Below, piece by piece: positions 9,603-17,671 of a DNA stretch of 64,000 bases (the stretch's first letter is position 1; every line of letters begins with the position of its first letter). This stretch comes from Pseudomonas sp. RGM2987 (lineage in GTDB: Bacteria > Pseudomonadota > Gammaproteobacteria > Pseudomonadales > Pseudomonadaceae). The stretch is from the NCBI RefSeq assembly GCF_022952855.1, contig NZ_JALJDX010000217.1, positions 1 to 64,000 of the forward strand. The letters run 5' to 3'. The translations under genes were made by a program, and so were the position numbers. The notes under the pieces are model-generated. The model saw nothing but the letters and a program-made list of their open reading frames with translations, had not been told where the DNA came from and did no database searches.

Positions 9603-10888
9603 ACCACATGCCAAGAAATATTCACGCCAAACTGCTGATCGTCGACGATCTGCCTGAGAATCTGTTGGCCCTGCAAGCGCTGATCAGGGGCGACGACCGT
9701 CAGGTCTTCAAGGCCCAGTCGGCGGACGAAGCGCTGTCGCTGTTGCTGCAACATGACTTCGCCCTGGCGATCATCGACGTGCAGATGCCGGGCATGAACG
9801 GTTTCGAGTTGGCCGAGTTGATGCGTGGCACGGAAAAGACCCGCAGCATCCCGATCATTTTCGTCAGCGCCGCCGGCCGTGAGCGCAACTATGCCTTCAC
9901 CGGCTACGAAAACGGTGCGGTGGATTTCCTGCACAAGCCGCTGGACACCCATGCCGTCAAAAGCAAGGTCAACGTCTTCGTCGAACTCTATCGCCAGCGA
10001 AAAGCGGTGAAAGAGCAGGTCATTGCCCTCGAGCAGAGCCGGCGCGAGCAACAATTGCTGGTGCAGCAACTGGAGGCCACTCGCGGCGAACTGGAGCAGG
10101 CGGTGCGCATGCGCGACGACTTCATGTCCATCGTTGCCCACGAGGTCCGCACGCCGCTCAACGGCCTGATCCTCGAGACTCAGCTGCGCAAGATGCACCT
10201 GGCCCGGGATAACGCCGCCGCCTTCAGCCTGGACAAGGTCCGGGCCATGGTCGAGCGCGACGAGCGGCAGATCAAGAGTTTGATTCGCTTGATCGAGGAC
10301 ATGCTCGACGTCTCGCGGATCCGCACCGGCAAGCTGTCGATCCGTCCGAGTCGTTTCAACCTGACGGCGCTGGTGGAAAACCTGCTGCGCAATTTCCAAC
10401 CGCAGATTGCGGTCGCCGAATGCTCGTTGAAGTACACGGCAGAGCCGGTGGTCGAGGGCCTTTGGGATGAGTTTCGCATCGAGCAGGTGGTCTCGAACCT
10501 GTTGACCAATGCCCTGCGCTACGGCGGCAAGGGCCCGATCGAAGTGCGCGTGTACCAGACCGGCGAGCATGCCTGCGTCGAGGTCCAGGACCACGGTATC
10601 GGCATCAGCGAGGAGAACCAGAAACGCATCTTCCAGCAGTTCGAGCGGGTGTCATCCAAAGCGGCGGCGGCTGGCCTGGGGCTGGGATTGTTCATCTCCG
10701 AACAGATTGTCACCGCACATGGGGGTACTATCACGGTGGACAGTCGGATCAACGAAGGGTCGTTGTTTCGCGTGTGCCTGCCCTTGCTGAAGACCGGTGC
10801 GCACAAAACCGCCGAACAGACGCAACCTCTGAGTGACTCCAGGGTCGTATCAGCAGCTATTGATCGAACAAAGGCTTCTCATGAGTGA
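9599..10888 (+). CDS. Hybrid histidine kinase (REC-HisKA-HATPase)
   Basis: Soluble kinase of 429 residues with an N-terminal receiver (Asp60 in LAIIDVQMPGMNG), a short coiled coil, HisKA with His181 in IVAHEVRTPLNG, and an HATPase domain with VQDHGIGISEEN and AAAGLGLGLFISE. With no membrane segment or sensor domain it probably acts downstream of the large kinase, with input through its receiver. It overlaps cheB by 4 bp and the following regulator by 8 bp. The last 30 residues are a low-complexity tail. Confidence 0.88.
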   Translation: MNHMPRNIHAKLLIVDDLPENLLALQALIRGDDRQVFKAQSADEALSLLLQHDFALAIIDVQMPGMNGFELAELMRGTEKTRSIPIIFVSAAGRERNYAFTGYENGAVDFLHKPLDTHAVKSKVNVFVELYRQRKAVKEQVIALEQSRREQQLLVQQLEATRGELEQAVRMRDDFMSIVAHEVRTPLNGLILETQLRKMHLARDNAAAFSLDKVRAMVERDERQIKSLIRLIEDMLDVSRIRTGKLSIRPSRFNLTALVENLLRNFQPQIAVAECSLKYTAEPVVEGLWDEFRIEQVVSNLLTNALRYGGKGPIEVRVYQTGEHACVEVQDHGIGISEENQKRIFQQFERVSSKAAAAGLGLGLFISEQIVTAHGGTITVDSRINEGSLFRVCLPLLKTGAHKTAEQTQPLSDSRVVSAAIDRTKASHE

Positions 10889-11258
10889 AGATGCGCAAGA
10901 TGTTGTACTGATCGTCGAGGATGAGCCATCGATCCTGATGGTGCTGTCTCATTTTCTTGCAGACAAAGGGTATCGGGTGTTGCAGGCCGAAAACGGCGAG
11001 CAAGCCTTCGAGATCCTGGCGAGCAAGCCGCACCTGGACATGATGATCACCGATTTTCGTCTGCCGGGCGGGATCTCGGGGGTGCAGATTGCCGAGCCGG
11101 CGGTGAAGTTGCGGCCCGACCTGAAAGTGATTTTTATCAGCGGCTACGCCCAGGAAGTGCGCGAGACCGACAGCCCTATCACCCGCAAGGCGCCGATCCT
11201 GGACAAGCCGTTTGACCTGGATGAGTTGCAGGAAATCATGCGCAAGATGTTGTCGTAA
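10881..11258 (+). CDS. Single-domain response regulator
   Basis: Receiver of 125 residues starting MSEDAQDVVLIVEDEPS. Asp58 in MMITDFRLPGG is the phosphorylation site, and FISGYAQE and APILDKPFD carry the conserved Ser and Lys. The ATG at 10881 overlaps the kinase stop codon by 8 bp, so the two are coupled. It has no output domain. It closes the operon that begins at 4715; a REP array follows directly. Confidence 0.87.
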   Translation: MSEDAQDVVLIVEDEPSILMVLSHFLADKGYRVLQAENGEQAFEILASKPHLDMMITDFRLPGGISGVQIAEPAVKLRPDLKVIFISGYAQEVRETDSPITRKAPILDKPFDLDELQEIMRKMLS

Positions 11259-11280
11259 ACCCGCGGAGCACGCTTGACCT

Positions 11281-11421
11281 GTGGCGAGGGAGCTTGCTGT
11301 GGCGAGGGAGCTTGCTCCCGCTGGGCCGCGAAGCGACCCCCCACTAAGGCAGACGCCGTCCAATCAGATTCACCACCATGGGCCTGCTGTGCAGTCCAGC
11401 GGGAGCAAGCTCCCTCGCCAC
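11281..11421. repeat. REPIN with an extra truncated tandem REP copy
   Basis: A truncated GTGGCGAGGGAGCTTGCT unit is followed without spacer by a full copy (from 11299). An inverted copy ends at 11421. The array sits between two convergent operons (end of the receiver gene and end of the hybrid kinase gene) and could help terminate both transcripts. Confidence 0.88.
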
Positions 11422-11446
11422 AGGGATCAGGCAGGCTTCCAGCACC

Positions 11447-13117
11447 TCAACCCTTGATCATCTCCCGCACCTTGGCCGTCAGCAGGTCGAAGGTGAACGG
11501 CTTGGTGATCAACTGCATGCCAGGGTCGAGGAAGCCGCCGCGTACCGCTGCATGCTCGGCGTAACCGGTGATGAACAGCACCCGCAGGCCGGGACGGATC
11601 TGTCGACCGATTTCCGCCAGTTGCCGGCCATTCATCCCGGGCAGCCCTACGTCGCTGATCAGCAGGTCGATGCGCTGGTCTGACTGCAGGATAGGCACGG
11701 CACTGTCGGCGTCGGCAGCTTCGACGAAGGCGTAGCCCAGTTCACCCAGCACTGAACTGACCAGCACCCGCACCGCTGGATCATCTTCCACGATCAACAC
11801 CGTTTCGCCATCCTGTGCTTGCGGCGCATGCGGCTTGCCAACCACCGGCTCGGCGATTTCCTCGCCGATGAAGCGTGGCAGGAACAGGTTCACCGTGGTG
11901 CCCTTGTCGACTTCACTGTCGATGGTCACGTGGCCGCGCGACTGTTTGCTGAAGCCATAGATCATCGACAGGCCAAGGCCGGTGCCCTGGCCGATCGGCT
12001 TGGTGGTGAAGAAGGGGTCGAATGCCCGGTTGATCACCGACTCGGGCATGCCGCAGCCAGTGTCCTGAACGCTGAGCACCACATAGTCGCCGGGTTCCAG
12101 GTTACTGTAGGCGTCGGTAAAGCCGGCATCCAGGTGCCGGTTGAACGTCTGCACCACCAGCGTTCCGCCGTCGGGCATCGCATCGCGGGCATTGAGTACC
12201 AGGTTGAGCAGGGCGCTTTCCAGCTGGTTGGGGTCGGCTTCGGCGATCCAGAGCTGGTCGTCCAGGCGCATGTCCAGGCGGATGCTTTCGTTGAGGCTGC
12301 GTTGTAGCAGTTCGCCCATGGACAACACCAGGGTGTTCATCTGCACGGCTTTGGAGTCAAGTGACTGGCGGCGGGAGAAAGCCAGCAGGCGATGGGTCAG
12401 GCCGGCGGCGCGGTTGGCCGAGGTCACGCCCAGGTCGATAAGGCTGTCCAGGTCCTCGGTGCGGCCCCGGGCCAGGCGTCGCCGCAACAGCTCCAGGCTG
12501 CCGATGATCCCGGTGAGCATGTTGTTGAAATCGTGGGCGATACCGCCGGTGAGCTGGCCGACCGCTTCCATTTTCTGCGACTGGCGCAGGGCTTCTTCAT
12601 TGTGGCGCAACTGCGCGGTCCGCTCTTCCACTTGCTGCTCAAGGGTTTCCAGGATGGTTTGCAGGCGCTGCTCGCTGTTACTGAGATCGATCAGGCGGTC
12701 CCGGGCTTCGTATTGCCTTCGTCGCCCGCGCAGGGCCGTGGTGACGAGGCTGATCAAGGTCACCGGGTGGAAAGGCCGCTCCAGGAACGTCACGTTGCCC
12801 AGTTGTGCGCCGAGACGTGCCAACGGGTTATGTTCCGGCCCCCCGTGATGGGTCAGCAAGACGATCGGCAGGTCGGACCAGGCCGGCTGCTGTTCGATCA
12901 GGTGGAACAAGGTTTCCAGGCCAGGTCCGAGCAGCGCCTCAGCGGAAACCACCAACAGCCCGGCGCCACGCTCCAACTCTTCGCACAGCTGCACCAGGTG
13001 TAGACAGACCATGCCCGCGAAACCGGCCTCGTTGAGTATCTTCAGGGCGATCTGGCTGTCCCGCCCGAGCGGTGCAAGGATCAGCGCCCGCTCGTGCAAA
13101 GGCTCGACCAACGTCAC
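11447..13117 (-). CDS. Hybrid histidine kinase with pseudo-receiver, HisKA, HATPase, REC
   Basis: Kinase of 556 residues. Residues 1-130 fold like a receiver, but the expected phospho-Asp position is in GLLVVSAEALLG, with no Asp, so this is a pseudo-receiver. A coiled coil (140-180) leads to HisKA with His195 in GGIAHDFNNML, an HATPase (VQDTGCGMPE, GQGTGLGLSMIYGF) and a C-terminal receiver with Asp489 in LLISDVGLPGMNG. The GTG start overlaps the stop of the KaiC-like gene by 4 bp (GTGA), so the two are coupled and probably work together. Confidence 0.87.
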   Translation of the reverse strand: MTLVEPLHERALILAPLGRDSQIALKILNEAGFAGMVCLHLVQLCEELERGAGLLVVSAEALLGPGLETLFHLIEQQPAWSDLPIVLLTHHGGPEHNPLARLGAQLGNVTFLERPFHPVTLISLVTTALRGRRRQYEARDRLIDLSNSEQRLQTILETLEQQVEERTAQLRHNEEALRQSQKMEAVGQLTGGIAHDFNNMLTGIIGSLELLRRRLARGRTEDLDSLIDLGVTSANRAAGLTHRLLAFSRRQSLDSKAVQMNTLVLSMGELLQRSLNESIRLDMRLDDQLWIAEADPNQLESALLNLVLNARDAMPDGGTLVVQTFNRHLDAGFTDAYSNLEPGDYVVLSVQDTGCGMPESVINRAFDPFFTTKPIGQGTGLGLSMIYGFSKQSRGHVTIDSEVDKGTTVNLFLPRFIGEEIAEPVVGKPHAPQAQDGETVLIVEDDPAVRVLVSSVLGELGYAFVEAADADSAVPILQSDQRIDLLISDVGLPGMNGRQLAEIGRQIRPGLRVLFITGYAEHAAVRGGFLDPGMQLITKPFTFDLLTAKVREMIKG

Positions 13118-14616
13118 CGCAGATCATCCTTGAGCAACGGAATGCCTTCTCCCAGGTAGGTGGGCACTCCGCGCAGCACGCCCTGGAAGGCTTCCAGAGG
13201 CTCGCCGATGGTCAGGCCATCGCCGCTGATGCGGTATTCGCGAATGGTGGACTCGTGGCTGCCGGTGCGTTTCTTGATGATGGAGATCGCCCGCCGAACC
13301 TTGCCCAGCGCCTCGAAATAGCGCAACAACACGACGGTATCGGCCAGGTAGGTGATGTCCACCGGCGCCTGCATGTCGCCCACCAGGCCATGCTGTGCCA
13401 CGGTCATGTAGGTCGCGGCGCCCTTGCGATTGAGATAGAGCAGCAGCTCATGCATGTGCAGCACCAGGGCATTTTCTTCCGGCATGGCCGCCTGGTAACC
13501 GTTGATGCTGTCAATGATGACGGTCTTGATGCCGCCTTCGTCGACGCAACGGCGCACCCGGTGGGAAAATTCGCCGGGGGACAGCTCGGCGGCATCGACC
13601 TGTTCGATCAGCAGGTTGCCGGTTTTTTGCAAGGCGTCCAGGTCGATGCCCAGGTTTTTCATGCGCTCGAACAGCAAGCCCAGTTCTTCGTCGAAAATGA
13701 ACAGAGCGGCTTTCTCGCCACGGTTTACCGCCGCGACGGCGAAGATCATGGAAATCAGTGACTTGCCGGTGCCGGCCGGACCGAGGATCAAAGTGCTGGA
13801 CCCCGTCTCGATGCCGCCGCCGAGCAAGGCGTCCAAACCGCTGATGCCGCTGGACAGCTGCTGGCGCAGGTAGCCGCTGCGGTGTTCGGCGGCCACCAGG
13901 CGCGGGAAGACGTGTATGCCGTCGGCCATGATGGTGAAGTCGTGGAAACCGCCGCGATATTTCTGACCGCGATACTTGACCACCCGCACGCGCCTGCGCT
14001 CGGCACCGTAGGCGGGGGTCAGCTCTTCCAGGCGAATGACCCCGTGGGCCACGCTGTGTACGGTCTTGTCCAGGGATTCGGTGGTCAGGTCGTCCAGCAG
14101 CAGGACGGTGGCGTCATAGCGCACGAAGTAGTGCTTGATCGCCAGGATCTGGCGTCGGTAGCGCAGGGAGCTTTGCGCCAGCAGACGGATCTCCGAGAGA
14201 CTGTCGAGCACTACCCGGGTCGGCTTGACCCGCTCGACCACTTCGAAAATCTGCCGGGTCGCTTCACCCAGCTCCAGGTCCGAGGAATACAGCAGGCTCT
14301 GCTGGTGCTCGGCATTGAGCAGGTCTTCGGCCGGGGTCAGCTCGAAAATATGCATGTTGTCGGGGAGCGTCCAGCCGTGGGATTGCGCGCCCTGACGCAG
14401 TTCGCGCTCGGTTTCCGACAGTGTGATGTACAGCGTTCGTTCGCCGGCCTCCGCACCGGCCATCAGGAATTGCAACGCGACCGTGGTCTTGCCGGTCCCG
14501 GGTTCCCCTTCGAGCAGGAACACATGGCCGCGGGACAAGCCACCGGCAAGGATGTCGTCCAGTCCTTCGATACCGGTGGCGGCTTTAGCGCTGAGCAACT
14601 CATTGGATGTAGACAA
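13114..14616 (-). CDS. KaiC-like RecA-family ATPase with duplicated domains
   Basis: Protein of about 500 residues with two KaiC/RadA-type domains. Walker A motifs are GEPGTGKTT (Lys43) and GPAGTGKSL (Lys285). The second domain keeps the paired acidic residues FDEELG; the first has ITLSETERE. Matching Walker B strands include TRVVLDSLSE and KTVIIDSING. In cyanobacteria KaiC is the clock ATPase; in Pseudomonas relatives are signalling ATPases of uncertain role and no KaiA/KaiB is seen here. I prefer a TTG start at 14616 because AGAGGG lies six bases upstream. The ATG at 14631 has no ribosome binding site and would include that motif in the coding sequence. Confidence 0.85.
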   Translation of the reverse strand: MSTSNELLSAKAATGIEGLDDILAGGLSRGHVFLLEGEPGTGKTTVALQFLMAGAEAGERTLYITLSETERELRQGAQSHGWTLPDNMHIFELTPAEDLLNAEHQQSLLYSSDLELGEATRQIFEVVERVKPTRVVLDSLSEIRLLAQSSLRYRRQILAIKHYFVRYDATVLLLDDLTTESLDKTVHSVAHGVIRLEELTPAYGAERRRVRVVKYRGQKYRGGFHDFTIMADGIHVFPRLVAAEHRSGYLRQQLSSGISGLDALLGGGIETGSSTLILGPAGTGKSLISMIFAVAAVNRGEKAALFIFDEELGLLFERMKNLGIDLDALQKTGNLLIEQVDAAELSPGEFSHRVRRCVDEGGIKTVIIDSINGYQAAMPEENALVLHMHELLLYLNRKGAATYMTVAQHGLVGDMQAPVDITYLADTVVLLRYFEALGKVRRAISIIKKRTGSHESTIREYRISGDGLTIGEPLEAFQGVLRGVPTYLGEGIPLLKDDLR

Positions 14617-14824
14617 AAATAGCCCTCTCATGACTACGGGAGTCGGCAGCAGGCAATGTGCGCCTGTAAATGAACTGCCTGAATACTTGACCTTTGGCGC
14701 TGTTGGCGGTTCCGCTTGCTTTTACAAAACGTGGGGTACTGCACAAGTTTTGCTGTGATCTGTCGGGTGTCGCTGGTGGCTCGATTACCGCGCAGTCTCG
14801 TGACCTTTGTCGACCGTGGAGGGC

Positions 14825-15880
14825 CTACAGGCCTTGCTGCAACGCCGGGTCGTCGGGGTTGAGTTGCTCCAGTTGCGCCAGCAGGATCTGGACGTTCTGC
14901 AACTGCCCGGTCTCCTTCCAGTAATTGATCAAGAGCACGCGTGCCTTGCGGTCGGCGGGGTAGCGCTGGACGATCTCCTGAAGCTGTTTCTGCGCCGCTT
15001 CCACTTCCTGCTCGGCGTGCAGTGTAGTCGCCAGGTCGTAACGGTACTGCCGGTTCTGCGGTTCGAGCTCCACGGCTTTGGACAGGCCGAGCAGGGCGAA
15101 TTCGCTCTGGCCGTGGTGCAGCAGCCACATGCCCAAGGCATGTTGCAGATAAGCCGACTCCGGCTGGGTTTGCAACTGCCGGGCGAGTAACTGGCGTGCG
15201 GCTTCGCCTTGGCCCTGCTTGTCGAGCACCTCGATTTGCATGACCAGCGCCGGCAGGTTGTCCGGTTGCAGCTTCAGGGCTTGTTCCAGGGCTTGTTGCG
15301 CCTTCTTCAGCTCGGCGTTGTGCAGGTGCAAGCGGGCGAGCTGATAATGGGTTTCGGCGGTCGGTGGAGCGTCTTCCAGCACTTGCTCCCAGGTATCGAT
15401 TGCCAGCTGCATCGCCCCGAAGTACAGACCAAGGTCATCTGGCGACAAGCCCAGCAGGGCGTTCACTGCGGCAAAACGCACGCTTTGGTCGTCGTCATCC
15501 AGGAGCGGGCCGATCAGCAGCGCACGCTGGCCCGTCGGCACCAGGCCGACGATGCTGGTGATGGCGGCTCGACGCACATCCGGCGATTCGTGGTGAAGGT
15601 CCGCATCGGCCAGTTTCAGCGCTTGCGGACTCGGGTAGTTGGGCAGCTCGGCATGCAGCCACACCCGGCGCTTGGGCGAGATGTCCGGGCGGCCCAGTTG
15701 TTGATACAGCATCCGCGCCGCGCCCGGCAGGCCATTGCGCGCCTGTCCCAGTGCCTCGCTGTAGCCCCGCTTGATCGCCTCGGGGATCTGCGGTGTGGTG
15801 CTGCGCAGCCAAATGGCGACAACACCGATTGCCAACAGGATCGAAAGGCTGAGGAGCAGATAGCGGCGGGGCGAAAGCAT
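14825..15880 (-). CDS. Membrane-anchored HEAT/TPR repeat protein
   Basis: Protein of 352 residues starting MLSPRRYLLLSLSILLAIG, an N-terminal signal anchor with the rest in the periplasm. Residues about 85-170 contain HEAT-like repeats (SPDVRRAAITSIVGLV, DQSVRFAAVNALLGL). From about 175 there are four to five TPR units (THYQLARLHLHNAELKKAQQAL, AYLQHALGMWLLHHGQSEFAL). The HEAT-then-TPR order resembles the C-terminal half of multihaem cytochrome/TPR proteins, but no CXXCH motif is present. The frame is open further upstream, but only this ATG precedes the hydrophobic segment closely. Function unknown, probably a scaffold. Confidence 0.72.
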   Translation of the reverse strand: MLSPRRYLLLSLSILLAIGVVAIWLRSTTPQIPEAIKRGYSEALGQARNGLPGAARMLYQQLGRPDISPKRRVWLHAELPNYPSPQALKLADADLHHESPDVRRAAITSIVGLVPTGQRALLIGPLLDDDDQSVRFAAVNALLGLSPDDLGLYFGAMQLAIDTWEQVLEDAPPTAETHYQLARLHLHNAELKKAQQALEQALKLQPDNLPALVMQIEVLDKQGQGEAARQLLARQLQTQPESAYLQHALGMWLLHHGQSEFALLGLSKAVELEPQNRQYRYDLATTLHAEQEVEAAQKQLQEIVQRYPADRKARVLLINYWKETGQLQNVQILLAQLEQLNPDDPALQQGL

Positions 15881-16013
15881 GCAGGAAATCCATGACCAGA
15901 AGCGTGAAGTCCCGCAAGCTTCGACCAGCCCGGGGCCTGAGTCAAACCTTGAAAGCATTTGCCCCCACAATGGATTGTTGGAGTATGCAAGACCTGCGTC
16001 CGCCGCAATCCTC

Positions 16014-16105
16014 CTGTGGGAGCGGGCTCGCTCGCGAAGGCGGCGCAACACTCACCATGGATGCAAGCAGGCATACCGCTTTCGCGGGCAAGCCCGCTCC
16101 CACAG
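16014..16105. repeat. REPIN (GTGGGAGCGGGC family) in the 369-bp gap 15881-16249
   Basis: Two inverted copies of a second REP family: TGTGGGAGCGGGCTCGCTCG from 16015, and CGGGCAAGCCCGCTCCCACA ending about 16104. They are separated by about 40 bp. The gap between the HEAT/TPR gene and oprN holds only this element and the terminator at 16163-16197; I see no gene. Confidence 0.87.
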
Positions 16106-16162
16106 TGAGTTGGCGGTGTTTACATGATTTGCTCACTTCAGAACCGACTATGGGTAGCAGGC

Positions 16163-16197
16163 CAAAAAAAGCCCCGCGTCCGAATGCGGCGCGGGGC
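16163..16197 (-). terminator. Intrinsic terminator of mexEF-oprN
   Basis: Read on the minus strand, a perfect 8-bp stem (GCCCCGCG at 16171-16178 with CGCGGGGC at 16190-16197) is followed by seven U (16164-16170). It lies about 50 bp after the oprN stop codon and is a textbook Rho-independent terminator. Confidence 0.9.
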
Positions 16198-16249
16198 AAA
16201 CAATTGGTTGGTTGCGGCCAACCAAAGGAGCTCGGTTGGGAAGGGTGGG

Positions 16250-17671
16250 TCAGTTGCTGGCGACGGTTTGCGGTTGCCAGCCACCGCCCAGGGCCTTGTA
16301 GATCGCGACGATGCCGCGGTACAGGTCGACTTCGGCCTGAGCCTGGGTGTCTTCGGCGGCCAGGCGCTCGCGCTGGGCGTCGAGCAGCACCAGGAAGTCC
16401 ACGGTGCCTTCGCGGTAGCGAATCTCGGCCAGGTCGGCGGCGGCGCGGCTTGATTCGCTCTGGCGGATCAGCGAGATCAACCGTTGCTGGCGCTTGCCGT
16501 AATCGCTGAAGGCGTTTTCCGATTCCTCCAAAGCCAGCAACACTTGCTGTTCATAGGTCGCCAGGGCGCCGTCCGCTTCGGCATTGGCACCACGCAAGCG
16601 CGCCCGCACACTGCCCAGGTCGAACGCCGCCCAGGTAATGCTTGGGCCCAGCGCCCAGGCGTTGGCTGCCGAGGAGCCGATCTGCGAACCACGTCCGGCA
16701 GTAAAGCCCAGGAACCCGCTCAAACTGACCCGCGGGAACAGGTCGGCCTTGGCCACGCCGATCCGTGCAGTCGCGGCCGCCAGTTGCCGTTCGGCGCTGA
16801 TAATGTCAGGACGGCGTTGCAACAGCTCACCTGGGTCGCCGATGGGCAGGGCCTTGGCGATGGCCGGCAACTGTCTGGGGCTCAGGTCCACACTCAGTTT
16901 GTCCGGGCGCTCGCCCAGCAGCGTGGCGATGCGGTTACGTTGGCGCACCTGTTCGGCCTGCAACTGCGGCACGCTGGCTTCTACCGAGGCCAGGCGCGCA
17001 TCGGCGCGAACCACGTCCAGCTGGTCGCCGACACCGGCGTCCCGCAGGCTTTCGGTGATCTTGCGCGAGTCCTGCTGGTTCTTCAGGTTCGCCAGGGCGA
17101 TTCTTTCCCGCAATTGCGCGCCACGCAGTTGACCGTAGGCGTCCACCAGCTCGGCGATCATGGTCACCTGCAACTGGTAGAGATCGGCCTCGGCCGCCTG
17201 TTGGTCGGCGTCGGTGGCTTCCAGGTTGCGCTGGATGCGCCCGAACAGGTCCAGCTCCCAGGCCATGTCCAGGCCCAGATCGTAGCGCTCGGTACTGACC
17301 CGGTCAGTGGTCTGGCCCGGAATCTGGCCTTTGCCCAGGTCACTGCTGGCACGGCTGGTGATGGTCGGCATCACGTCGTTGCTGGCGTCATCGCGAATCG
17401 CCCGGGCGGCCCGCAGACGGGCAAAGGCCACGCGCAACTCGCGGTTGCCCTCCAGCGAGTGGGTCACCAACGCATTGAGCGTCGGATCGTCGAACTGCTG
17501 CCACCACACGCCTTCGAAACGGGCACGGTCGAAATTCTTCTGGCCGGCGGCGCCGTCGGTGGCGGTGGTGATATTCGCCGCCTCCGTCTGCGGTGCCTTG
17601 TAGTCCGGGCCTACAGCGCAGGCGCTTAGCGCCAGTACCAAAAGGCTCGGCATGAACGCTTTCAAACTCAT
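16250..17671 (-). CDS. oprN: RND efflux outer membrane lipoprotein, OprN type
   Basis: Outer membrane factor of 473 residues in the NodT/TolC-like family. The signal ends in a lipobox (LVLALSACAVGPDYKAP), so Cys18 should be acylated. Two repeated coiled-coil/beta halves follow, with ending signatures SVEASVPQLQAEQVRQRN and RYREGTVDFLVLLDAQR. It forms the exit duct for the MexF pump. The ATG overlaps the mexF stop by 4 bp and has GAGG upstream. It is the last gene of the operon, followed by a strong terminator. Confidence 0.9.
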   Translation of the reverse strand: MSLKAFMPSLLVLALSACAVGPDYKAPQTEAANITTATDGAAGQKNFDRARFEGVWWQQFDDPTLNALVTHSLEGNRELRVAFARLRAARAIRDDASNDVMPTITSRASSDLGKGQIPGQTTDRVSTERYDLGLDMAWELDLFGRIQRNLEATDADQQAAEADLYQLQVTMIAELVDAYGQLRGAQLRERIALANLKNQQDSRKITESLRDAGVGDQLDVVRADARLASVEASVPQLQAEQVRQRNRIATLLGERPDKLSVDLSPRQLPAIAKALPIGDPGELLQRRPDIISAERQLAAATARIGVAKADLFPRVSLSGFLGFTAGRGSQIGSSAANAWALGPSITWAAFDLGSVRARLRGANAEADGALATYEQQVLLALEESENAFSDYGKRQQRLISLIRQSESSRAAADLAEIRYREGTVDFLVLLDAQRERLAAEDTQAQAEVDLYRGIVAIYKALGGGWQPQTVASN

